Shown here piece by piece: positions 51,299-60,719 of a stretch of 64,000 nucleotides of DNA. The stretch's first letter is position 1, and every line of letters begins with the position of its first letter. The DNA is from Flavisolibacter longurius. GTDB lineage: Bacteria; Bacteroidota; Bacteroidia; Chitinophagales; Chitinophagaceae. Made by a program: the position numbers and the translations under genes. Under the pieces are notes generated by a model. It made no database searches and had not been told where the DNA came from. It worked only from the letters and a program-made list of their open reading frames with translations. Location of the stretch: positions 164,461 to 228,460 of the forward strand of contig JABUMY010000010.1 of the NCBI GenBank assembly GCA_013327885.1. Direction: 5' to 3'.

Positions 51299-54240
51299 TT
51301 AAAACCGCAATCTGGCATTGAAACCTATTGTTCTTGTTGTGGGGTAAGCCCCGCTTTGATAACCCTGGATGTTGCCGGAAGTAATGTTCTCTTCCGGATC
51401 GGCGTAAGGCAGATTTTTATGAATGATCCAGAGGTTCCGGCCTATCAGCGAAAGATCGATGCCTTTTATAAAATTGGCCCTGCGAAATAGTGATTGCGGA
51501 AGTGAGTAGGTAATATTGGCTTCCCGCAGTTTTACAAAGCTGGCATCATACACAAAATTCGCAGCCGGGTTGTTCACATAGCCGTAAGCGCCATATGATG
51601 TAATATCAACCCGTTTTGTATTGGCCTTTCCGTCGGCCGTTACACCCTCGTAAATAATGCCACCGCCTTGTGCCAGCGGCGACAGCTTTGGATTACCCAG
51701 GTCATTTAAGCCGGCTGTTTCGGGATACATTCCTGTTGCGAGGCCGTAATACATATCCAGGGAAAACACATCACCGCCCTGGCGAACATCGACAAGAAAT
51801 CCAAGTGAAAGGTTTTTATAACGGAACGAATTGGACACCCCTCCTACCCAATCAGGATTGATATTGCCGATCACATTGTTGGTAGTGGTCGTCAGCACGT
51901 ACAAACCATTGTCGCCAACGAGTTTTTCGCCATTGGCATGACGTGCCCAGGTTTTACCCTGGATTGTTCCGTAGGGCTGACCCAACGTGGCATTGATGGA
52001 AACGCCTCCCTGCAGGTTGAGCGGGTTGATTTGCAGGTTGGTGCTTTTGTCGAACAGTTCCAGTACTTTATTGCGGTTCCGCGTCCAGTTGATGTTTATA
52101 TTCCAGGAAAAATCTTTTGTGCGTACAGGCGTGCCGTAAAGCGACAATTCAATACCGCGGTTTTGGATGGTACCGGCATTTACAAACTTGCTGGTATAAC
52201 CAGTGGCGTTGGAAACTGCGACAGGAAAGATCTGGTCAACGCTTTTGGTGGAATAATAGGTAATGTCAAACCCGAGGCGGCTTTGCAGTATCGCCAATTC
52301 AAGACCGGCTTCGTAGCTTTTTGTTCTTTCCGGAACCAGTTCAGGATTGTTTTTTATATCCGGCAAAGAAAACAGCGTCGTGCTGCCAAATGCTGCCGGC
52401 TTAAAATAAATATCCGATGTAGAACCCCAGGGTGCACTGTTACCCACTTCAGCATAATTCAATCGCAGTTTGCCAAGCGAAAGCCAGGTAGCAGCAGGGA
52501 GTAGTTTTGAGAAAGCAAAACTTCCAGACACCGATGGATACCAGTACGTGTTGTTGTCAACTGGCAACGTCGAGGCACGATCAACCCGGGCCGTGGCATC
52601 CAGTGTCAGGAACTCCCGGTAGCCAAGTGTGATACCGGCAAAATAGCCGTCAACCGCAATTTTTTCCGCTGTTTCATCTGTCGGCAGCACATTCAACGGA
52701 TTGACAGAGTTTGACAAGGCATACAGTTTGGGAACCACCAGACCGCCATTTGTTGTGGTATACGTTGCCAAGTTGGTTGTCCGGCGAAAGTTGGTACCCA
52801 GCAAGGCTTTCAGGTTGAAATCAGCGTTCAGGTCTTTGTCGAAGTTGACAATAAGGTCATAGTTCAATTCACGAAACGTATGGTTGAATTGTGTGTACGC
52901 CGGCACACCCACGCTGCCAACAGCAATTCGTTCCTCGTGTAATTCATCGTAGGAATCAAGCGATATTCTGCCCAGTATATTTAACCAGCTTGTCACTTTA
53001 TAATTCAGAGAAACGTTGCCGAAATAACGGTTTCGATTGTCAGTCTGGTAATTCTGGTAGCGCAGGAAATAGGGGTTGTCCATATAAATGGGCTTGATGC
53101 CGCTTGCTTTTGTTGGGTCGGCCCAGTTCCAGGTAATATTTTGCTGGGTTCGGAAATAAGCGTCTTTTAATTCCTGCATGTCAACATTGGTCTGGTACCA
53201 CTGCCGGAAAGATTGGTTCACATTGTATTTGTTATAACCTGTCCCAAACCGGCCTTTGCCATCAATTCTTGAGAAGTTAATTGCTGCCGAAGCTGTCAGG
53301 TTTTCCAGAATGTTGTAATTGGCGCCAAAGTTCACCAGGTTCTTCAGCAGCTTGCTGTTGGGAAGAATTCCTTTTTCCTCGCTCCTTGTATAACCCAGCT
53401 TGAAGGTGGCATTGTCGCCGCCACCTGTCAGCAGGATATTGTTGTTGTTTGAAACCGCTGTCTCGTAAAAACTCGAGGGGTCATTTTGTGCCGCCACCCA
53501 TGGCCGCTTTTGCTTGTAGTAGGGTGACGTAGGATCAAATGCATTCCAATGGTAGACCAACAGGTTGGGATCAAAAGGCATGCCGTAGCTGGCGTCTTCC
53601 GTGGTAGGAACGATCAGGTCTAGTGTTCCACTTCCAAAGGCATCTTTGTACCAAAAGCCCGTATTAGGCGAGCCGGATGCGACCGTGCTGTAACCAGATT
53701 GTGAATAGCCGGCGCCGTATTCTTTTTGATATTTGACAAAGGTGCTTTTATCGATCTTGCCAACCGTTACCCCGGAATTAACGGTGATACCAAGTCCTTT
53801 GCGGCCTTTTTTTGTGGTCACCATCACCACGCCGTTCGCCGCCCGTGAACCGTAAAGAGCGGTGGCCGCAGCGCCTTTCAAAATGGTCAGCGATTCAATG
53901 TCATCGGGGTTGATATCTGCGGCAGCATTTCCGTAATCATACCCACCGACGGGCCGGTTATTGACATCGTTCACACGACCGGTGGCTGTTGCCGCATTGG
54001 TGGTATTAGAATTGTCAACGGGAACGCCATCTATAACGAACATGGCCTGGTTGCTGTTAAGCAGCGATTTTGTGCCCCGTATTACAATGTTGGTGGAGGA
54101 GCCCATTCCATTGCCCTGCCTGATCTCTACTCCCGAAACCCGGCCTGATAATGCATTGACAAAATTGCTTCCCCGCGACTGGCTGACTTCGGCACCACTC
54201 ACCTGCTGTGCCGCGTAGGGAAGTGTATTGCGGCTGCGCC
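51299..54240 (-). pseudogene. SusC/RagA transporter lacking its 5' end
   Basis: From about 54240 leftwards the frame encodes a normal SusC plug and barrel: RNTLPYAAQQVSGAEVSQ, VNALSGRVSGVEIRQ, AMFVIDGVPVDN, SLTILKGAAATALYGSRAAN, ending TRTIGFNARLRF. The signal peptide, CarboxypepD_reg domain and TonB box expected in the first ~110-130 residues are missing. The frame continues by chance to an ATG at 54403, but those extra ~55 codons are antisense to an opposite-strand coding remnant and look non-natural. Without a signal peptide the protein cannot reach the outer membrane. Deletion or misassembly at about 54240 is the likely cause. Confidence 0.8.
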
Positions 54241-54431
54241 GGTTATTTGGTTTGGAAGCTATGGAATCTGCCGAATCAACCGCGATGCTTAGCGAATTTT
54301 CAAAAACCCAGGAAGCCCTTCTTTTTGGTGGTGATTCATTGCTCGAAAGCGAAGCGTCGCTTTCGCCTGCCGAAGCCATTAGCCGCATGCAGTTGCTGAA
54401 CAACCTTATTCTTCAAAATGCAAAAGCATAA
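54240..54431 (+). pseudogene. 3' remnant of an unknown gene upstream of the M19 dipeptidase
   Basis: The frame reads LFGLEAMESAESTAMLSEFS, then LESEASLSPAEAISRMQLLNNL, and ends TAA at 54431. It looks like a real helical C-terminus rather than noise, and it stops 5 bp before the dipeptidase ATG, as an operon partner would. No start with a sensible 5' region exists because the frame runs into the truncated susC. The family is not recognised. Confidence 0.55.
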
Positions 54432-54436
54432 TCCAC

Positions 54437-56179
54437 ATGGCACATTTCGATTTTCATTTTCACCTCCTGTTCAAACATGCCATATCGGGAGATACGGACA
54501 ACAATGAGCATACTGATGTCAACGAAAACATCAATGTGCAAGGGTTTGCCGATTTGCTGGACACTGCATTTGGTGGCCCGTTCGAAAGCCAGGCATCGCC
54601 GCAAATGGTGTTGCAAAGCCCACTCAAATTCGGCCTTATTGCCATCCTGTCGGTAGAGCATGCTTTTGTAAAAAGAATGTTGCGCATTCCCGGCTTTCGC
54701 CTCGAAAAGGCCCTGCCGTTGGACCCGAAAATGGTGCATCAGATAAAGAACAGCGAGGTGAGCTACCACCAGCTTTTTCAAAAGCAGGTCAGTTTTACAC
54801 GGGATACGATACAAACACACGGAAAGGACTGGGACATGCTGCTGCTCAACCGATCAAAAGACCAGGACGAGCCCGGTATATGGGAGGCCATCCGAAAAAG
54901 GGCCCATGCAAATATGCAGGACGCCATTAAACTGCAGCAGAATTATAAAGGCAGCCGCTGGTTTGCCCTTTCTATCGAAGGCGGCCACAACCTGAGCGAA
55001 GTGCCCATCCGCAACGAGCAGGGCCTGATTCACCAAACGCCGGAAGAAACGCTTAAAAAACTTCAGGACCGCGAAGACGTTGATTTTTTGGCGATCAACC
55101 TGAGCCACCTGAGCCGCATTCCGGAGATGCAATTAAGCGGATTTGCACAGGGCCTGAATATGTCGGCACAAAAGGCGTTCAGGAGCCCCGACTTTCATCC
55201 TGCGGCGGAATGCGGGTTAACATTTTTGGGTAAAAAATTGGTTCGCCAGGCCCTCACCCACCCGGTTAAGCCCATTTTAATTGATGTGAAACACATGAGC
55301 CTTTATTCGAGGCTGCAATACTATCGCTACCGCGCAAAGCTTGCCGAGGAGCATGCGCAGGTTTCGAAACTGCCGGTCATTTCGTCGCACACCGGTTTTA
55401 CGTTTACCACTTACTCCAATTTTATTGGCAACCAGCAATACCTGCCACAGGTGGATACCGATAGCGAAGGACTGCCGGTTACTACCATTGCGGCGCAGGA
55501 ACGCAAAATTGGTAAGACAGATGACCACAACAACGAGGACCTGTTTGGAAACCCCTGGACCATTAATCTTTTTGACGAAGAAATTGAAGAAATTTTCAAC
55601 ACCAATGGAATGATCGGCATTTCGTTGGACCAACGGGTGCTGGGAACCCGCAAGATGTTTTTAGACGGCAAACGTAAATCGCATTATGAACCCGAACACC
55701 TGGCGCGGGAAGAGTACACCAAACTGTTTGAAAACGGGCAAGTGCCTGGTGCAGAAGCCGTGTTGCTGGAAGGCTTGCAAAGAGTGGTGCCGCTGCCCAG
55801 GGAACGCCACTCTATGCTGCTGGCGCTGCACCTGGTGCATGCGGTAAGGGTGGGCTTGAACGCAGGCATTGCAGGCCCCGCCGATGTGGACGACCCTTCG
55901 CCCTGGGATTACCTCTGCATTGGATCGGACTTCGATGGGTTGATCAATCCAATTAACTCAGTAAAAAATATAACGCAGATCGACCGGCTGAAAGGCGAGT
56001 TGATGCGTTACCTGCCACAGGCGGATAAAACGCTGCCATTTTACGAACATGAAAAAGCGCTGCGCTATGACCGGAACGGCACGGTGGACCGAAAGTATCT
56101 GGAATCCGTTATTGATAAGGTTTTAAGCATCAATGGCATCAGGTTGCTGATGCGGTTCAACAATAATTGGGGTATTTAA
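54437..56179 (+). CDS. Peptidase M19 (membrane dipeptidase)-like protein
   Basis: The 580-residue protein begins with the metal motif MAHFDFHFHLLFK and carries SIEGGHNL, LAINLSHLSRIPEM, KPILIDVKHMSLYSR, KLPVISSHTGF and YLCIGSDFDGLINP, which follow the order of zinc ligands in renal-dipeptidase (M19) amidohydrolases. It is longer than classical M19 enzymes (about 350-400 aa), with an insertion between 40 and 130. No signal peptide is seen. It would cleave dipeptides or related amides. It lies 5 bp after a truncated gene and ends in a strong terminator. Confidence 0.75.
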   Translation: MAHFDFHFHLLFKHAISGDTDNNEHTDVNENINVQGFADLLDTAFGGPFESQASPQMVLQSPLKFGLIAILSVEHAFVKRMLRIPGFRLEKALPLDPKMVHQIKNSEVSYHQLFQKQVSFTRDTIQTHGKDWDMLLLNRSKDQDEPGIWEAIRKRAHANMQDAIKLQQNYKGSRWFALSIEGGHNLSEVPIRNEQGLIHQTPEETLKKLQDREDVDFLAINLSHLSRIPEMQLSGFAQGLNMSAQKAFRSPDFHPAAECGLTFLGKKLVRQALTHPVKPILIDVKHMSLYSRLQYYRYRAKLAEEHAQVSKLPVISSHTGFTFTTYSNFIGNQQYLPQVDTDSEGLPVTTIAAQERKIGKTDDHNNEDLFGNPWTINLFDEEIEEIFNTNGMIGISLDQRVLGTRKMFLDGKRKSHYEPEHLAREEYTKLFENGQVPGAEAVLLEGLQRVVPLPRERHSMLLALHLVHAVRVGLNAGIAGPADVDDPSPWDYLCIGSDFDGLINPINSVKNITQIDRLKGELMRYLPQADKTLPFYEHEKALRYDRNGTVDRKYLESVIDKVLSINGIRLLMRFNNNWGI

Positions 56180-56644
56180 GTATATAAAAAATATCGACGC
56201 GGCCATGTGGAGATTGGTGCTGTTCAGATAAGAACAGGTAGCGCATGTGCAAGTAAAACCATTAATAAAAAGGCCCCTGATAATTTGATCAGGGGCTTTT
56301 TTGCATGAATATGGGGAATAGATTTTGAAAGCTGTAGCTGGTTTCAAAATTGTGAACGATTGCATCGAAATAGCCGTTTTGCCAATAAAACATTCTTTTA
56401 GTTGCATAACCGGATACAACCTGGTAGGAAGGAAACGCCCAGCCCGAGTAAAACTTTACAACGGATCACCGCTTCGTTCAACTTTTTTGCTCAAAACGTT
56501 GTTGTGTGGTGTACAACCGCTTCAAAGCCGCATGACAAATAACTGGTTTTATTAAATATAAAACCAGCCAACAATTAGCCGAAATTTAGGTACTGGTATA
56601 CTACGCTTGTTACCGGAATTACTTCACATACTAAATCAAAAAAG
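56180..56644. other. Intergenic region with terminator, no gene
   Basis: Besides the terminator at 56273-56302, a plus-strand TACGCTTG (56602-56609), one base off TAnnTTTG, may be the -7 box of the reductase gene. Nothing else recognised. Confidence 0.45.
56273..56302 (+). terminator. Terminator of the M19 gene
   Basis: GCCCCTGAT-AATTTG-ATCAGGGGC followed by TTTTTT, with an A-run in front: a perfect 9-bp stem. Confidence 0.9.
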
Positions 56645-57643
56645 ATGACAACTGAACAAATCGTATTGGCATCCAGACCAAAAGGTTTGCCGGTCGGTAC
56701 CGACTTTCGGATGACGCAAGTTGAACTTCCGGAAATAAAGGCCGGGGAGCTATTGCTGAAGGGCCTGTACTATTCAGTTGACCCGTATATGCGCGGCCGT
56801 ATGAACGATGCAAAATCTTATGCTCCGCCTTTTGAAATTGACAAGCCAATTTATGGAGGCGTAGTGGCTAAAGTAATGGAGAGTAAATCCGATCAATATA
56901 AAGCCGGTGATCTGGTGGTGGGCAATTTTCCCTGGCAAAAAGACTTTATTGCAACGGAAAAGGAAGCCAGAAAAATAGATGCCACCCTGGCGCCTCCCAG
57001 TTACTACCTCGGCGTACTGGGCATGACGGGATTAACGGCTTATTTTGGGTTGATGCATATCGGCAAGCCTAAAGCCGGCGAAACTGTAGTTGTTTCCGGG
57101 GCCGCAGGGGCGGTTGGAATCGTGGTCGGACAAATTGCTAAAATTCAGGGATGCCGGGTGGTGGGTATTGCCGGATCGGATGAGAAAACAAAACTATTGA
57201 CCACTGAGTTTGGATTTGATGCTGCGATCAATTACAAAACTGCCTCCGATATGAATAAAGCCATTGCGGCGGCCTGTCCAAACGGCGTTGATGTTTACTT
57301 TGATAATGTGGGCGGCGAAATTTCAGACGCGGTTATCAAGAACATAAACTTCCATGCAAGGATCCCATTGTGCGGACAGATTTCTTTATATAATGCTACG
57401 GAAGCACCCATGGGGCCCCGGATACAACCGATCTTACTTACCCGTAGCGTATTGATGCAAGGTTTTATTGTCGGCAATTTTCAGGAACAATTTCCTGAAG
57501 GCATGCAACACCTGGCGCAATGGATCAGGGAAGGTAAATTGAAAACTACCGAGACGCTTGAGCATGGCTTCGAAAATCTTCCAAATGCCCTGCTTGGATT
57601 GTTCAAAGGCGAAAACACAGGCAAAATGATCGTTGAGGCCTGA
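56645..57643 (+). CDS. NADP-dependent oxidoreductase, CurA/PTGR (MDR) family
   Basis: The 332-residue zinc-independent medium-chain reductase has the family N-terminus (IVLASRPKGLPVGTDFRM), SVDPYMRGRMND, the NADPH loop VVVSGAAGAVGIVVGQIAK, and DVYFDNVGGEISDAVIKNI, then LTRSVLMQGFIVGNF. Homologues (CurA, leukotriene B4 12-hydroxydehydrogenase) reduce double bonds of alpha,beta-unsaturated carbonyls. The gene is followed 69 bp later by a DJ-1/PfpI gene; both fit detoxification of reactive carbonyls. Confidence 0.92.
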   Translation: MTTEQIVLASRPKGLPVGTDFRMTQVELPEIKAGELLLKGLYYSVDPYMRGRMNDAKSYAPPFEIDKPIYGGVVAKVMESKSDQYKAGDLVVGNFPWQKDFIATEKEARKIDATLAPPSYYLGVLGMTGLTAYFGLMHIGKPKAGETVVVSGAAGAVGIVVGQIAKIQGCRVVGIAGSDEKTKLLTTEFGFDAAINYKTASDMNKAIAAACPNGVDVYFDNVGGEISDAVIKNINFHARIPLCGQISLYNATEAPMGPRIQPILLTRSVLMQGFIVGNFQEQFPEGMQHLAQWIREGKLKTTETLEHGFENLPNALLGLFKGENTGKMIVEA

Positions 57644-57712
57644 CCGCATTTTCCCTAAAACAGTTTTCAAAATATTGCAAACAGCTTTATTGTTCACTTT
57701 AAAATCAAGATC

Positions 57713-58411
57713 ATGAAAGTATTATTTGTACTGACCTCACATAGCGAGTTAGGCAACACCGGCAAGAAGACCGGATTTTGGGTAGAGGAATTTGCTGCCC
57801 CTTATTATGTAATGGCAGATGCGGGTGCCGACATTACCATTGCATCGCCCAAGGGCGGCCAGCCTCCCATCGATCCTAAAAGCGAAGCACCGGATGCGCA
57901 AACAGCAGCTACGAAACGGTACTATGCAGATGCGGCATTGAAAGAAAAAATGGCCAACACAAAAAAACTTGCAGATGTGAACGCGGCCGACTTTGATGCT
58001 GTATTTTATCCTGGTGGGCATGGGCCTATGTGGGACCTTTATGAGGACAAAAATTCGATTGCATTGATACAAAACTTTTGGTCGGCTGGCAAACCTGTGG
58101 CAGCAGTGTGCCATGCGCCATCTGCCTTGTTGAATGTGAAAGACGAAAATGATGAGCCGTTGGTGAAAGGAAAAAAGGTAACCGGATTTACCAACACAGA
58201 AGAAGAAGGCGTGCAATTGACCGACGTGGTGCCCTACCTGCTGGAAGATGAATTGAAGGCAAGGGGCGGCCACTATTCCAAAGGCAGCGATTGGGGTCCT
58301 TATGTAGTAGAAGACAGTATGCTCATCACCGGGCAAAATCCGGCCAGCAGCGAAGAGGCAGCGGAAAGATTATTGGCTTTACTTAAGAAAAATACAGCGC
58401 CAGGTAATTAG
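57713..58411 (+). CDS. DJ-1/PfpI family protein (Hsp31/GlxIII-like)
   Basis: The 232-residue protein has the class I glutamine-amidotransferase-like fold with the nucleophile C133 in AAVCHAPSALL, H134 next to it and an acidic partner E25/E26 in GFWVEEFAAPYY. FYPGGHGPMWDL and the KGKKVTGFTNTEEEGVQL insertion place it with the Hsp31/YhbO-like or glyoxalase III group. Such enzymes handle methylglyoxal or damaged proteins. It is probably cotranscribed with the reductase upstream and is followed by a terminator. Confidence 0.9.
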   Translation: MKVLFVLTSHSELGNTGKKTGFWVEEFAAPYYVMADAGADITIASPKGGQPPIDPKSEAPDAQTAATKRYYADAALKEKMANTKKLADVNAADFDAVFYPGGHGPMWDLYEDKNSIALIQNFWSAGKPVAAVCHAPSALLNVKDENDEPLVKGKKVTGFTNTEEEGVQLTDVVPYLLEDELKARGGHYSKGSDWGPYVVEDSMLITGQNPASSEEAAERLLALLKKNTAPGN

Positions 58412-58431
58412 TTACGCATGATTCAGCAAAA

Positions 58432-58476
58432 TGCACCAGCGATAGAATAAATCGTTGCTGGTGCACTTTGTTTTTA
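58432..58476 (+). terminator. Terminator after the DJ-1/PfpI gene
   Basis: TGCACCAGC (58432-58440) and GCTGGTGCA (58457-58465) form a perfect 9-bp stem followed by CTTTGTTTTTA. Confidence 0.75.
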
Positions 58477-58509
58477 GCGTGAATATGTAAAGGGCGGTGC
58501 AAACGGTTA

Positions 58510-59679
58510 TTAATTCACCAGCGCAGCCTGCTTTCGTTGCCTGTAAATTTTTACCTGTAACAAAATTGTCATCAGCAAAAAACAAAAGCAGCTGATCCAA
58601 ATCAGCGCCATTAACTGCGTATGAATATCTGCCACGGTTCCGCGGTAAATAGCAATGCGCCGGAAGGCCTGCAGGAAATGCGTCAACGGTAACAAATTGG
58701 AAAACTGCTGTATGAGCCGGGGCATGGCTTCTATCGGCCATGTGTAACCGCTAAGTAAGAAGGAAGGCGTGGCCAGCACCATCAGCAATTCGGTGGCTTT
58801 TAACTGGCTGGGTATGGCCAGCGAAAACAACATGCCAATAAACATGCAGGCCAGTGTAAATATGCTTACCAGCAAAACCATTGGCCAGGTAAATACCGGG
58901 ATAGCGATGCCAAATAATGGATAAAAGCTGCCCACAATCAGCCACATTACAATACTAAGTAAAACAAAGGGTAAAGCTTTTAGCACAATATGGTACAGCG
59001 ACCATTGGCTGGCAGCTGCCAGCTTGTTGAAATATCCATCCTCAAAATCACGGGCAAATACAAGCGCCAATCCTAAAAACAACACCTGCTGCATGATCGT
59101 GCCTAGAATTCCCGGCATCATCAGCTCCATATAATTGGATGCGGGATTGTACATCCTGTTGTAATTTACTCTGAACGGCTCGTATCGCTGCGCAGCAGTA
59201 GCCGGGTCGGCACCGGCTTTTTTCAGGCCTTCAATCTCCACGCCTGCACTGATGGTGCCCAATACCGTTTGTATGGCCCGTGTGGCAAAATTGGCCGGCA
59301 CTAGGTTGGCCAGGTTAATATCCACCTGCACTTCCGGATACCGCTTTTGCAGCACGGCCGCTTCAAAGCCATCGGGAATGGTAAGAATGGCTACGTATTC
59401 TTTAGAGGGCATCTCTGCGGCAATATTATCCGGTGCATATTGCACCTTCGTTACCAGCAATGCCTCGTTGTCGCCAAGGGCATCGATGATTTTGCCTGAT
59501 AGTGGCGAGTTGTCTTCATCAATCACCACAACAGGCATATCGGTAAGCTTGCCTTTTTTATACACGTTGGCAAACATGACGCCGTAAAGGGTCGGTGCGC
59601 CAAAGAAAATGGCTACCAGCACACTGTTTGAAAAGATGCGTCGGAACTCCACTCGCAGTAAATGAATAATTTGTTTCAT
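58510..59679 (-). CDS. ABC-2 type transporter permease
   Basis: The 389-residue protein has one N-terminal helix (VEFRRIFSNSVLVAIFFGAPTLYGVMFA), a large periplasmic domain (about 40-180) and five C-terminal helices, the YhhJ/YbhR (ABC2_membrane_3) layout. It carries FLGLALVFARDFEDGYFNKL and SGYTWPIEAMPRLIQQFSNLLPLTHFLQAFR, typical of the family. The ATG at 59679 is preferred to 59781 because it starts at the normal N-terminus. It is the last gene of the TolC-MFP-permease operon; no ATP-binding subunit is adjacent. Confidence 0.9.
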   Translation of the reverse strand: MKQIIHLLRVEFRRIFSNSVLVAIFFGAPTLYGVMFANVYKKGKLTDMPVVVIDEDNSPLSGKIIDALGDNEALLVTKVQYAPDNIAAEMPSKEYVAILTIPDGFEAAVLQKRYPEVQVDINLANLVPANFATRAIQTVLGTISAGVEIEGLKKAGADPATAAQRYEPFRVNYNRMYNPASNYMELMMPGILGTIMQQVLFLGLALVFARDFEDGYFNKLAAASQWSLYHIVLKALPFVLLSIVMWLIVGSFYPLFGIAIPVFTWPMVLLVSIFTLACMFIGMLFSLAIPSQLKATELLMVLATPSFLLSGYTWPIEAMPRLIQQFSNLLPLTHFLQAFRRIAIYRGTVADIHTQLMALIWISCFCFLLMTILLQVKIYRQRKQAALVN

Positions 59680-59728
59680 TCCGGAATTGTTTATAATCAA
59701 AGCCAGCTTATGTAATTGGCTATGTCGT

Positions 59729-60706
59729 TTATTGTTTTTGATCGAGTAACACGGTAGCGTTGGTATATAATCCGGATGCATCTTCTATATTCATGGGTAC
59801 TACCTTCAATTCAAAAATGCTTTCTCCCAGTTTATAGTTAGGTGATGTGCTGGTGTTTTCTGCATACTTCGGCAGTTGTCGTACACTCGCTACTTTGGCT
59901 GCAATAGTTTTATCCGTAAAAGGCACTTTAACCGTAACCTGCTGGTTCAACCGGAACGCATTAATCTTTGATTCACTCACCGTAAAACGGAAATAGGTGG
60001 TGCCGGTTTGAAACCCGTTGAAAATGGTGTAGCCCGGCGTAGCCAGCTCGCCTTGTTTCAAAGCGATGCTTTCGATTACCATATCTGCAGGAGCAGTGAT
60101 ATAACGTTCTTTCTCCGCCTGCAACAATTCGTTTTTCGCGCCAGAAGCCCGTTGTACCTGTCCGCGGGCTGCCTGGATATTTTCGGGTCGTGCACCTTTT
60201 TGCACTTCCCTCTTTTTTGCTTGCAGTGCCCGAACCTGGGCCTGGGCTGCCCTGTACTTGCTGCGCACCTCATCAAACTGTTGTGCGGAAATTAGCGAGT
60301 CGGCGTACATGTTGCTCATACGCTGGTACGACTCTTCGGCAAATTGCAGCTGTGCATCGGCTGCGTCAATTTGCCCTTGCACCTGCGCCACCTGGTCGGC
60401 GGTGGCACCATTCAGCGCAAGGTTCAACTGGCCCTGTGCGCTTTCGATGGCACCGTCGGCCTGCTCCAGTTTGGCGCCAATCTCCGGCACGTCCAGCACA
60501 GCCAGTGTATCGCCTTTCTGTACGGCTTGTCCTTCGCTGACATTGATCTGCAAAATGCGGCCGGCAACTTTGGGCACCACCGATACTGTTTCCTGTTTTA
60601 CTTTTCCCTGGTTTTCGATGCTGCCGTCGGTAGCAGTTTTTTGATCACTACATGACATGAGCAACAAAAGCGGAAAAGCAGCCATGGATCGAGAACTGTA
60701 TTTCAT
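59729..60706 (-). CDS. HlyD-type membrane fusion (periplasmic adaptor) lipoprotein
   Basis: The 325-residue protein has a lipobox (LLLMSC), a lipoyl-like half (VSVVPKVAGRILQINVSEGQAVQKGDTLAVLD), a coiled-coil hairpin rich in A, Q and E (about 80-195) and a beta-barrel domain ending NATVLLDQK. It links the inner-membrane permease to the TolC channel. A TTG 6 bp upstream is also in frame, but the ATG at 60706 is preferred. It starts 13 bp after the tolC-type gene, so the operon order is TolC, adaptor, permease. Confidence 0.92.
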   Translation of the reverse strand: MKYSSRSMAAFPLLLLMSCSDQKTATDGSIENQGKVKQETVSVVPKVAGRILQINVSEGQAVQKGDTLAVLDVPEIGAKLEQADGAIESAQGQLNLALNGATADQVAQVQGQIDAADAQLQFAEESYQRMSNMYADSLISAQQFDEVRSKYRAAQAQVRALQAKKREVQKGARPENIQAARGQVQRASGAKNELLQAEKERYITAPADMVIESIALKQGELATPGYTIFNGFQTGTTYFRFTVSESKINAFRLNQQVTVKVPFTDKTIAAKVASVRQLPKYAENTSTSPNYKLGESIFELKVVPMNIEDASGLYTNATVLLDQKQ

Positions 60707-60719
60707 GATCAATCAAGTT

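Noticed and set aside
54241..54403. N-terminal ~55 codons of the long susC frame
   Set aside because: Antisense to a better coding frame on the plus strand and unlike any SusC N-terminus.
56325..56555. 76-aa plus-strand ORF with TTG start
   Set aside because: No pattern, non-ATG start, lies after a terminator; probably chance.
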